From JBGPGW01 sp041484095 (GTDB lineage Bacteria; Pseudomonadota; Alphaproteobacteria; CADEGL01), in contig JBGPGW010000078.1 of assembly GCA_041484095.1 (NCBI GenBank), forward strand, positions 1 through 12,673: a stretch of DNA of 12,673 nucleotides, in the 5' to 3' direction. The position numbers and the translations under genes are program-made. The notes beneath the pieces are model-generated. The model ran no database searches. It saw only the letters and a program-made list of their open reading frames with translations, and was not told where the DNA came from. This document shows positions 6,157 through 12,673 of the stretch, piece by piece. Each line of letters opens with the position of its first letter. Positions within the stretch are counted from its first letter, which is position 1.

Positions 6157-7554
6157 CTAGAACGCAAACCAGAAGCCAGCGTAGATCGTATTGTTGTCCG
6201 AAGCGCTCCGGGTCGTCATAGGAAGATTGTACTTGCCAGTGCTGCCGTTGAATTTGTTGTAAGCCGTGTATTGGATGAACAGCTTCGTGTTCAACCAGGG
6301 CAGATAGTCGAGTTCCAGTGTGGCCCAATTGCTATTGGGGCTGCCGTTCGCGCTTCCCTGAATGTTGCCGCTGCCGCCGACGCTTGGGTACTTCAACGGA
6401 TCGGAATTGCCGGAGAGGTTGAATAGACCGATGCTGCCCCCGATTTTCCGTAGATAATAGTAAGCGGCGACGAGACTTTCTCTGTTCAGATGATTGAGAT
6501 TGTTGCTGGTCCCCGCCTGAAAGCTGCCATCGAGTCTCTGTCTCTCGTGCAGAAAATTAGTGGTCAAGGTGACGAGATGATCCTCGCCTATATACTGATA
6601 TTGCGCGTCGAAGTTGAGGTCCGTGTATTTGTTGGTTGCTGATCCCACGATCGGCATCCCGTTCCCTGGCTGAAGTGCCGAATAAATGCCCCAGTGCCCG
6701 ATCATAATCGAGTTTTTGCCCCATTCGTGGTTCCAAGCGAGACGCCAGTAAGGCGCCGCCGTGTCAATGACGTCGGCTGTCGTGCTATCCAGCGGCGTAG
6801 TTGCGACGCCGATCTGCGCGCTGCGGTAGGCACTGACCTCCGCATAGATCGACTTATCGATATAGACGTACGGGCCGACGCCGGCTGTCTGCTGGGCGAG
6901 AAGGGACGTTAGTAGTGATCCCTGGGCCGTTGGTGTTGGTACGGCCATTGGGCTTAGGAATGGGAATGTCCAGGCTGGGGCGGTGTTCCAAACGTCTTGG
7001 ACTGTCGGATTGTTATTGACCGTGACACCGTAGATCAGCTCGCGATCGTTTATCATGCCGCGATTAGCGTAGCGGATATCAGTGTTGTCCATACCAATGC
7101 TATTGGCGGAGGGATCGTAAGTAAGTTGTAAGAACGCACCGACATTATCGGTAATTCGGCCAGCGTAGAACAAACTGAGCTGCTGCGGCATGCCGACTGT
7201 GCCGTTCTGAGCCTTGCCGTTGTTCACGCTGTCCGGCTGACCGTGCGCCGTCCATGACGACGAGCCAACAAACATTGCGGAGATCGGCGGCAGTTCACCG
7301 ATGGAGAGGGTCGATTGCTTTTTCTCGTTGATATCTTCCAACGGTTTAACATTCTGCAGCGTGTAGGCATTCATCTTGAACAGTCGACCGAAAGGGGTCA
7401 GCTCGGGGAAGACGGTGTGGCAGCCTTCGCAGGCCAGTCCCGTCTGACGCGCGTAGCTCGCCACTGCATACGCGGGTCGGGCCGCTATCGTCAGCACTGC
7501 CAGAGCGAGAGTGACGATATATGTGGACTTCCAGAATTTATTTTGTTGCGACAT
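6157..7554 (-). CDS. Outer-membrane beta-barrel with one c-type heme (Cyc2-like porin-cytochrome)
   Basis: Encodes 465 residues. A signal peptide (1-30, ending AYA) is followed at once by a heme segment, SYARQTGLACEGCH (33-46), and FPELTPFGRLFKMNAYTL. The remaining 400 residues have alternating polar/aromatic strands typical of an outer-membrane barrel (for example QYQYIGEDHLVTLTTNF, LVAAYYYLRKIGGSIGLF) and end in GFWFAF; the terminal Phe is the usual signal for barrel assembly. A monoheme N-terminus fused to a porin is the layout of Cyc2, the outer-membrane iron oxidase, and of a wider set of uncharacterised barrel cytochromes. GGGGGAG lies about 6 bases before the ATG. The likely role is moving electrons across the outer membrane, handing them to the diheme cytochrome encoded next. 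Iron as substrate is a hypothesis; no barrel count or structure was computed. Confidence 0.85.
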   Translation of the reverse strand: MSQQNKFWKSTYIVTLALAVLTIAARPAYAVASYARQTGLACEGCHTVFPELTPFGRLFKMNAYTLQNVKPLEDINEKKQSTLSIGELPPISAMFVGSSSWTAHGQPDSVNNGKAQNGTVGMPQQLSLFYAGRITDNVGAFLQLTYDPSANSIGMDNTDIRYANRGMINDRELIYGVTVNNNPTVQDVWNTAPAWTFPFLSPMAVPTPTAQGSLLTSLLAQQTAGVGPYVYIDKSIYAEVSAYRSAQIGVATTPLDSTTADVIDTAAPYWRLAWNHEWGKNSIMIGHWGIYSALQPGNGMPIVGSATNKYTDLNFDAQYQYIGEDHLVTLTTNFLHERQRLDGSFQAGTSNNLNHLNRESLVAAYYYLRKIGGSIGLFNLSGNSDPLKYPSVGGSGNIQGSANGSPNSNWATLELDYLPWLNTKLFIQYTAYNKFNGSTGKYNLPMTTRSASDNNTIYAGFWFAF

Positions 7555-7632
7555 GAGAACTCCCCCGTGGCATCCGGCACTGCGGCCTTTAGCTCCGAGG
7601 ATTAATTTCTCCCCAATGTCATGGATGTCGCA

Positions 7633-7657
7633 TTGACATGAATCATTGACCGATTCA
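7633..7657 (-). promoter_or_regulatory. Candidate FNR/FixK-like site and overlapping dyad upstream of the barrel cytochrome
   Basis: TTGAC-ATGA-ATCAT at 7633-7646 matches the FNR/FixK pattern with one mismatch in the last base. Overlapping it, TGAATC-N7-GATTCA (7639-7657) is a perfect 6-bp dyad. The site is centred about 85 bases upstream of the ATG at 7554. At the class II distance the minus strand reads AGAAAT, a poor -10 element, so this is weaker than the site at 4410. Confidence 0.35.
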
Positions 7658-7807
7658 CGACTTTCTGAGGCAAGCGAACTTGGATGTAGGCTCACGAGCG
7701 CACGCGCAGCCTCCCGAAAAATGGTCCTCCCTGAAATATGGTTTTGATGGTGGAGGAGGATATCGATTGTCAGAACCATACTTCGCCGAGAAACACTTCG
7801 ATGGGAG

Positions 7808-7948
7808 CAGCACAGCGACATCCGGATGATTGACAGCTCCGTCGCGCGTGTTCGCCAGCACGCCGTGAACTCGAAAAAAGCGATCGAGATTGTCGTATGG
7901 GCCGCAGGCAAGGCGGACTGACGACCAATATCCATGCACTGAGTGATG
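7808..7948 (+). pseudogene. IS5-family transposase fragment (frameshifted)
   Basis: In one frame the sequence reads DIRMIDSSVARVRQHA (from about 7817), and after a frameshift near 7890 it continues as RMGRRQGGLTTNIHALSDA (7894-7950). Together these match the IS427-type IS5 transposase core around the first catalytic Asp (MIDST-VR-HQ, then GRSRGGLTTKIHALVDA). The rest of the transposase is missing on both sides: upstream is the promoter region of the barrel cytochrome, and downstream it runs straight into an IS3 fragment. It is a dead relic. Confidence 0.65.
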
Positions 7949-8233
7949 CGCGCGGACTTCGCGCGGGTTGTGCTCGAGGTCCGGAAGGGCGAGCAGACGG
8001 TTGCCGAGCTGGCGAGCCGTTTCGATGAACACCCGACGATGATCGATCAATGGAAGAAGCCGTCGCACGAAGGGGCGGCGGATATCTTCAAGCGTGGCCG
8101 CAGGCCCGCGGAACCGGAGGCGGATGCCGCTCAGGTCAAAAAGCTGCGGGCCGAGATCGGCGAGCTGACGGCGGAACGTGATTTTTTGGACCGAGGACCG
8201 CGTCTGCTCTCCGGCGGGAGCGCAAAGCCATGA
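7943..8233 (+). pseudogene. IS3-family transposase OrfA, N-terminally damaged
   Basis: The frame encodes the DNA-binding helix-turn-helix part of an IS3-type OrfA: ADFARVVLEVRKGEQTVAEL, then ASRFDEHPTMIDQWKK, GAADIFKRG and a leucine-zipper-like KKLRAEIGELTAERDFL. The first ten or so residues normal for OrfA are missing; the frame starts at the junction with the IS5 fragment. Upstream bases therefore do not belong to this element, and the GTG/ATG at 7943/7946 is unlikely to be a native start. The end overlaps the orfB frame in the -1 phase, as in intact IS3 elements. Confidence 0.8.
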
Positions 8234-8379
8234 TCCAGCCCGGCCATTCCACCCTGTCGATCGTCCGGCAGTGCCGGCTGGCGTCGATCAGCCGTTCGAC
8301 GTTCGATCATGTGCCCGTGGGCGAGCGCCATGAGACCGAGACTGCCCATCGCCGGTGCCGCGTTCGAGACGTCGTGTGA
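8182..8379 (+). pseudogene. IS3-family transposase OrfB, N-terminal fragment
   Basis: In the -1 frame relative to orfA, RKAMIQPGHSTLSIVRQCRL followed by ASISRSTFDHVPVGE matches the N-terminus of IS3-type OrfB transposases. A stop codon ends it at 8379, after about 65 residues; the whole DDE catalytic domain is gone. A run of six T at 8182-8187 sits at the orfA/orfB overlap, where such elements use a -1 slippage site, but with the catalytic part missing this no longer matters. Confidence 0.75.
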
Positions 8380-8588
8380 TCCATACGTTCGGTCTTGAGC
8401 GATGCGACGGACACACGTTCTTCTGGATGTAGCCGCGCCGTATTAGGATGGAGATCCGAGCAAAGTGAACGGAATGCCAGTCGATCAAGCCATCGGAGTC
8501 GGATAGGTTCTGCCGACGCGGCATCTGCCGCCCAAAATGCGAGACCTGTTGTCCCAACCAACCACCGCAACAATCCGGAGCAGCAATC
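8380..8588. other. Gap between transposase relics and agmatinase-family gene
   Basis: About 210 bases with no recognisable gene, repeat or terminator. Long open frames cross it in the reading direction of the downstream gene, but they belong to shifted frames of that gene. The promoter of the agmatinase-family gene is presumably here; I cannot point to a convincing -35/-10 pair. Confidence 0.4.
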
Positions 8589-9539
8589 GTGGCGAAATCG
8601 AAGACAGACATCGGTGCCATGTTCGGCGCTGCCAAGGTCAAGACCTTCCTCGGCCTGCCCGCAGCCAAGCCAGGCAAGCCCATCCGCGCCAAGGCCGCCA
8701 TCTTCGGCATCGCCTCGGCGACGCCCTATAAACATGTCGGGCCCTACTGCAAGGACGCGCCCAAGGCCATTCGCGCCGGCATCGCCGGCTACGCCGCCAA
8801 CCTCTTGCACATGGATTTCGACCTCGGCGAATCCATCTTCCCGGACGGCACGGTCACCGGGGTCGATTTCGGCAACCTTCCCTTCGATGCCCGCGACTTC
8901 GTGCGCAATCGCAGGCGCGTGCGCGAGGTGGCCGCGCGCGTGCTGGACGCCGGTGCCGTGCCCATCGTCCTCGGCGGCGATGATTCCGTGCCGATCCCCT
9001 TGTTCCAGGCCTATGAGGGCCGCGGCCGCTTCACGATCCTCCAGTTCGACGCGCATATCGATTGGCGCGAAGAGGTCCGGGGGGAGAAGTGGGGCCTGTC
9101 CTCGACCATGCGGCGCGCCTCCGAGATGGGTCAGATCGAACGCATCGTGCAGGTGGGCCAGCGCGCCATCGGCTCGGCCCGCCCGAAGGACGTGGCGGAC
9201 GCCAAGCGCTGGGGCGTCAAATTCTTCTCGGGCCGCGACGTCGCAGCCAGGGGCATCGGACCCGTTCTGGCGGCGATCCCCTCGGGCTCGAACGTCATCC
9301 TTTCCTTCGATTTGGACGGCCTCGACCCGACAATCATGCCCGCCGTCATCGGGCGAGCACCCGGCGGGCTCAGCTATTGGCAGGCGGTCGAGCTCATGCA
9401 CGGTGCCGCCCGCAAGGGACGGCTTGCGGGTGCTGCCTTCGTCGAATTCGTGCCCGGGATGGACATCGACGGATTGGGTGCCGTGACCGCGAGCCGCCTC
9501 GTGGCCCACGCCCTCGCCATCGCGGCGCGGCAGACATAG
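8589..9539 (+). CDS. Agmatinase/ureohydrolase family enzyme
   Basis: Encodes 316 residues of the arginase superfamily, binuclear manganese enzymes that hydrolyse guanidino compounds to urea plus an amine. Metal-binding motifs are DAHID (154-158) and SFDLDGLDP (239-247), both standard. The first motif, normally GGDHS, is GGDDS (129-133), so one metal-ligand His is replaced by Asp132. The GTG start at 8589 has GGAG about 8 bases upstream; the next in-frame ATG, at 8619, would trim ten residues. Agmatine, guanidinobutyrate or another guanidino acid are all possible substrates, and the ligand change argues against assuming agmatine. The product would feed the same polyamine and nitrogen metabolism as the flavoprotein at 1316-2656, though they are not in one operon. 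Confidence 0.88.
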   Translation: MAKSKTDIGAMFGAAKVKTFLGLPAAKPGKPIRAKAAIFGIASATPYKHVGPYCKDAPKAIRAGIAGYAANLLHMDFDLGESIFPDGTVTGVDFGNLPFDARDFVRNRRRVREVAARVLDAGAVPIVLGGDDSVPIPLFQAYEGRGRFTILQFDAHIDWREEVRGEKWGLSSTMRRASEMGQIERIVQVGQRAIGSARPKDVADAKRWGVKFFSGRDVAARGIGPVLAAIPSGSNVILSFDLDGLDPTIMPAVIGRAPGGLSYWQAVELMHGAARKGRLAGAAFVEFVPGMDIDGLGAVTASRLVAHALAIAARQT

Positions 9540-9667
9540 CCAGAGCGAAGCAAGCGGAGCGACCGAGCGTTCCGGACCGGACGAGACCCAGGACACCACA
9601 CCTTGGCAAGGCTTCCGGCCGACGGCGCGCCCCTGCTACAATTCGCGCTTGGTCGCGGGAGGCGCAT

Positions 9668-10648
9668 TTGGACGATTTCATCGGCGTCCGCGGCGTGATC
9701 GAGCCGCGCCGCCTCAGGGAACTTTCCGAACGCTCCGATCTTCGGGGCGCTCTCCAGGCCGCGAGCCATGCGGGCGCCATCGGAGCGAGCACTTATTTGC
9801 TCTCCCTGAGCTGGGGCACGTGGTGGGCGGTTCCGCTGTTCATGCTGCAGGGCATGCTGCTCGGCCATCTCTATGCCGCACTCCACGAATGCGACCACAA
9901 CACCGCGTTCCGGAGCCGGCGCTTGAACCTTTGGCTCGGGCGGCTCTTCGGCTTCGTCATTCTGTTCCCGAGCGATGCGCACAAAGGACTGCACTTCACG
10001 CATCACCGCCACACCCAGGATTTCGAGCGCGACACCGAGCTTCTGCCGCGCAAGCCCTTCGCGAATGCTTGGCCGTTCCTCTGGATGTTCTCGGCCCTCA
10101 CCTATTACGTCCACCACATCGTGTCGATCATCGGCTACGCGTGCCGCCACATCCCGGAGAAGGCATTCACGGCGAGCCAGCGTGAGGCGCTCGTCCAGGC
10201 ATCGCGAATCCACCTCATTGGCTATGGCGCGATCGCGGCCAGCGCAATCGCGTTCGGCTCCTGGTGGCCGCTCACCTACTGGATCGCCCCGATGGCGGCG
10301 GCCAAGTGGACCTATTACTTCCAAGGCCTGGCCGAGCACACCGGCCTCACCCAGCATCAGAACACGCTCGAGAACACGCGCAGCTTCAGGACCAACGCCT
10401 TCATGCGCTGGATGCACTGGAACATGACCTACCACACCGTGCACCACACCTACCCCAGCGTGCCGTTCTTCCGCTTGGCCGAACTCCACCGCGAGGTCGA
10501 GGCCCGCTATCCCCATCCTCTTCCGGTCGTGACCTATCTCGGCGGCACGATCGCGCTCATCCGGGCGCTGTCGCGGCAGACAGAGCTCGAGCTCGTGGCC
10601 GCCGAGGATGCGGCCTATCAGCGCCGGCACAGCCTCGAGGGCGCTTGA
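9668..10648 (+). CDS. Membrane fatty acid desaturase family protein
   Basis: Encodes 326 residues with the three histidine clusters of membrane diiron desaturases: HECDH (73-77), HFTHH (109-113) and HTVHH (256-260). Hydrophobic segments at about 38-70, 91-101, 135-155 and 184-212 provide the membrane anchor. The enzyme would use O2 and an electron donor to introduce a double bond or hydroxyl into a lipid-like substrate; the substrate is not evident. The reading frame extends upstream across the agmatinase gene, but that part is only its shadow. I chose TTG at 9668 because GGGAGG lies about 5 bases upstream and the protein begins just before the conserved region. A GTG about 27 bases later is an alternative. 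It follows the ureohydrolase by 128 bases. Confidence 0.88.
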   Translation: MDDFIGVRGVIEPRRLRELSERSDLRGALQAASHAGAIGASTYLLSLSWGTWWAVPLFMLQGMLLGHLYAALHECDHNTAFRSRRLNLWLGRLFGFVILFPSDAHKGLHFTHHRHTQDFERDTELLPRKPFANAWPFLWMFSALTYYVHHIVSIIGYACRHIPEKAFTASQREALVQASRIHLIGYGAIAASAIAFGSWWPLTYWIAPMAAAKWTYYFQGLAEHTGLTQHQNTLENTRSFRTNAFMRWMHWNMTYHTVHHTYPSVPFFRLAELHREVEARYPHPLPVVTYLGGTIALIRALSRQTELELVAAEDAAYQRRHSLEGA

Positions 10649-10745
10649 GCGCAGTCGCCCGCGCGCGTGTCGTTGTCATCGAGCAGGCCGATCGCCCCGC
10701 CATATCCCGCGGAATCGGAAACCGGCAAAAGCGAGGAGATCGTTC

Positions 10746-11720
10746 ATGGCTGCACAGATTCGGATCGCCTTCCCGGATGCCGATGCGCATCTCGCGGCGC
10801 TCATCACGGGCGAGCGCCTCGATCGCCTCAAGGCGCTCGGCACGGTCGAGATCCGCGAGGGGCGTCCGCGCGACGCGGTCGAGCTTCTCGACCGCATCCG
10901 GGGCGCCGCCGGCGTGATCCTGGGATGGGATTTGGCACCCGACGTGATGCGCGAGGCCGCCGGGCTCAAGGTCGTCTCCTATCTCGGCACGGGGGTCGCG
11001 AAGTTCGTCGATCTCGGTCTCGCGCGTGAGCTCGGGATCACCGTCTGCAACGTGCCGGGCTACGGCGACAACGCGGTGGCGGAGCACACGCTGGCGCTCC
11101 TTCTTGCCGTCGTGCGCAAGGTCGCGCTTCTCGACCGGCAAATGCATGACGGCCACTGGAAGGAACCCTTGCCCGCGATCGAGCTTCGCGGACGGACGAT
11201 CGGGATCATCGGTCTCGGCGGGATCGGCGCGCGCATGGCCGTGATCGCGAACGGCTTGGGGATGCGGGTCCTGTCATGGACGCGAAAGCCCAGCCCCGCG
11301 CGGGAAGCGGCGCATGGCGTGCGATTTGTCGAACTCGACGCGCTCCTCCGCGAGAGCGAAATCGTCTCCCTTCACTTGGCGCTCACGCCGGAGACCCGGC
11401 AGCTTCTCGACGCCCGGCGGCTCGACCTCCTCAAACCCGGCGCCGTCATCGTCAACACGGCGCGCGCCGAGCTCGTCGACGAAGCGGCGCTCATCGAGCG
11501 TCTCAATTCCGGGCGCATCGCGGGCGCCGGGATCGATGTTTTCACGGCCGAGCCCCTGCCGAAGGAGCATCTTTACGCCGGGATCGAGACCGTGGTGCTG
11601 ACGCCGCATGTCGCCTACAACACGACGGATGCGGCGCATGCCCTCCTCGACATCGCCATCAAGAATTTGACCGACTACTTCGCGGGCAAGCCGTCGAACG
11701 CGGTGACGGGGACCAAGTGA
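10746..11720 (+). CDS. D-isomer specific 2-hydroxyacid dehydrogenase
   Basis: Encodes 324 residues, the normal length for cytosolic NAD(P)-dependent 2-hydroxyacid dehydrogenases such as phosphoglycerate dehydrogenase, glyoxylate/hydroxypyruvate reductase and D-lactate dehydrogenase. The nucleotide-binding motif GLGGIG is at 156-161. Catalytic residues are Arg240 (NTAR), Glu269 (DVFTAEP) and His288 (TPHVAYN). Strand two ends in SWTRKPS rather than an acidic residue, which suggests NADP(H) rather than NAD(H). AGGAG lies about 8 bases upstream of the ATG at 10746; the open frame continues upstream from 10608 but without a good start. AllA makes glyoxylate in the same window, so a glyoxylate reductase role is attractive, but this is inference only. 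Confidence 0.9.
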   Translation: MAAQIRIAFPDADAHLAALITGERLDRLKALGTVEIREGRPRDAVELLDRIRGAAGVILGWDLAPDVMREAAGLKVVSYLGTGVAKFVDLGLARELGITVCNVPGYGDNAVAEHTLALLLAVVRKVALLDRQMHDGHWKEPLPAIELRGRTIGIIGLGGIGARMAVIANGLGMRVLSWTRKPSPAREAAHGVRFVELDALLRESEIVSLHLALTPETRQLLDARRLDLLKPGAVIVNTARAELVDEAALIERLNSGRIAGAGIDVFTAEPLPKEHLYAGIETVVLTPHVAYNTTDAAHALLDIAIKNLTDYFAGKPSNAVTGTK

Positions 11721-11756
11721 GGCGGGTCGCGGCGCGGATCATCGCCGCATAAGGCG

Positions 11757-11781
11757 GCGGCGCCCTAGCCCCAGGCGCCGC
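11757..11781 (+). terminator. Hairpin after the 2-hydroxyacid dehydrogenase
   Basis: GCGGCGCC (11757-11764) and GGCGCCGC (11774-11781) form a perfect 8-bp GC-only stem with a 9-base loop, 36 bases after the stop codon and before the next gene. No T run follows, so it may be a weak or factor-assisted terminator. Confidence 0.5.
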
Positions 11782-11831
11782 GATCGACTAACGTGACGTA
11801 CGGGTCCGCACCACGGGGGCACGTTCCATCC

Positions 11832-12673
11832 ATGCTGATTTTCCGACAGCTTTTCGACCCGGACTCCTCGACCTACACCTATCTGCTCGCCGACGGCCAG
11901 TCCGGCGATGCCATCCTCATCGATCCCGTCTTCGGCCAGATGCCGCGGGACAGCGCGCTCATCCGTGAGCTCGGGCTGAGGCTCGTCTTCACGCTGGAGA
12001 CGCATGTGCATGCGGACCACGTGACCGGCGCCTGGGTCCTGAAAGAGCAATGGGCCAGCCGGATCGCGCTTTCGGCCGACAGCGGTGCCGAGGGCGCCGA
12101 CCAGTATTTGAAGGACCGCGATCGCATCGCGTTCGGACAGCGCTATCTCGAGGTCCGTTCGACGCCCGGCCACACGAATGGCTGCCTCACCTATGTCCTG
12201 GACGACGAAAGCAAGGCGTTCACGGGCGACTGCCTTCTGATCCGCGGCTGCGGCCGCACGGATTTCCAGCAGGGCAGCGCGCGGACCATGTACCGCGCCG
12301 TGCACGCGCAGATCTTCTCGCTTCCCGAAGACTGCCTTCTCTATCCCGGCCACGACTATCGCGGGCTCACCGTGACGAGCGTCGGCGAGGAACGGCGGTT
12401 CAATCCCCGCCTCGGCGGGCAGTTGAGCGAAAACGACTTCGTGGGATACATGCAAAATCTCGGCCTGCCCCATCCGAAGCAGATGGACATCGCCGTGCCG
12501 GCCAATCTCAAATGCGGCCGGCGTGAAGGGAGCGCCCCGATCGAGTTGCCGACATGGGGACCGCTGACGCTGACCTTCGCCGGGATCTGGGAGGTCGAGC
12601 CGCACTGGGTCCAGGACCATCGCCGCGATCTCCTGATCATCGACGTCCGGGAGCCCGACGAGTTCGAGGGACC
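11832..12673 (+). CDS. Persulfide dioxygenase (ETHE1-like) fused to rhodanese, C-terminus cut by the window
   Basis: The visible 280 residues form a metallo-beta-lactamase-fold hydrolase followed by the start of a rhodanese domain. Metal ligands are in THVHADH (57-63), His114 (TPGHTNG), Asp133 (TGDC) and His174 (PGHDY). RGCGRTDFQQG (138-148) is the glutathione-persulfide dioxygenase signature, which separates it from glyoxalase II. From about residue 250, IWEVEPHWVQ and LLIIDVREPDEFEG mark a rhodanese fold; its active-site Cys lies beyond the window. The enzyme oxidises glutathione persulfide to sulfite, and the rhodanese part transfers sulfane sulfur, so together they detoxify or use sulfide. 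The ATG at 11832 has only a weak upstream site (GGGGGCA); no better start is visible. Confidence 0.88.
   Translation, partial: MLIFRQLFDPDSSTYTYLLADGQSGDAILIDPVFGQMPRDSALIRELGLRLVFTLETHVHADHVTGAWVLKEQWASRIALSADSGAEGADQYLKDRDRIAFGQRYLEVRSTPGHTNGCLTYVLDDESKAFTGDCLLIRGCGRTDFQQGSARTMYRAVHAQIFSLPEDCLLYPGHDYRGLTVTSVGEERRFNPRLGGQLSENDFVGYMQNLGLPHPKQMDIAVPANLKCGRREGSAPIELPTWGPLTLTFAGIWEVEPHWVQDHRRDLLIIDVREPDEFEG

Noticed and set aside
7555..7935. N-terminal extension of the barrel cytochrome frame
   Set aside because: A strong ribosome binding site and signal peptide fix the start at 7554; the extension covers the promoter region and the IS5 relic.
9062..9667. Upstream extension of the desaturase frame across the ureohydrolase gene
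   Set aside because: The translation is low-complexity Arg/Gly/Pro-rich and overlaps a gene with intact catalytic motifs; homology to desaturases begins only after 9668.
8307..10630. Two long antisense frames opposite the ureohydrolase and desaturase
   Set aside because: They lack motifs and ribosome binding sites and mirror the codon bias of the plus-strand genes.
11739..12620. Antisense frame opposite the persulfide dioxygenase
   Set aside because: The plus strand carries all metal ligands and the family signature; the antisense translation resembles no protein I know.
1..12673. tRNA, rRNA, CRISPR array or phage genes
   Set aside because: I looked for cloverleaf-like or spaced direct repeats and found none; no integrase, phage structural or Cas protein is encoded.

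Overview
The window is a mostly GC-rich chromosomal segment. Its gene content (DUF4337 protein, D-amino-acid-oxidase-like flavoprotein, AllA, agmatinase-family enzyme, ETHE1-like hydrolase), compact gene packing and frequent GGAG-type ribosome binding sites suggest a soil- or water-dwelling alphaproteobacterium, possibly Hyphomicrobiales or Rhodospirillales. This is inferred from gene style only; there is no rRNA or other phylogenetic marker here.

Layout. (1) 253-1214: two small membrane proteins facing each other, a DUF4337 protein (+) and a two-helix protein with a potassium-channel-like pore loop (-). (2) 1316-3190: an FAD-dependent amine or amino-acid oxidase of the PuuB/DAO type (+), converging with an AllA-type ureidoglycolate lyase (-); both point to nitrogen-compound catabolism. 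(3) 3191-3662: no recognisable gene. (4) 3663-7554, all on the minus strand and visibly more AT-rich (the 60-base line at 7021 has 32 G+C; the line at 11161 has 40): an electron-transfer cluster. In transcription order it encodes a 465-residue outer-membrane beta-barrel with one N-terminal c-type heme motif (Cyc2-like), a diheme cytochrome c4-type protein, an exported protein with a coiled coil and a possible PA14-like beta-sandwich, and a second diheme cytochrome c4-type protein. (5) 7808-8379: decayed transposase fragments, an IS5-family piece abutting an IS3-family piece. (6) 8589 to the end, GC-rich and all on the plus strand: agmatinase-family hydrolase, fatty acid desaturase, NAD(P)-dependent D-2-hydroxyacid dehydrogenase, and the start of a persulfide dioxygenase with a C-terminal rhodanese domain, cut by the window edge.

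The most interesting part is the cytochrome cluster. The barrel-heme protein could carry electrons across the outer membrane, with the two periplasmic diheme proteins relaying them to or from the inner membrane; this would be a compact extracellular electron-transfer or metal-oxidation module. A perfect FNR/FixK-type palindrome (TTGAC-N4-GTCAA) lies upstream of the last cytochrome gene, exactly where a class II activator site belongs relative to a TAAAAT -10 element, so oxygen or redox control is likely. A one-mismatch version of the site lies upstream of the barrel gene. The base composition and the adjacent transposase relics suggest the cluster was acquired horizontally.
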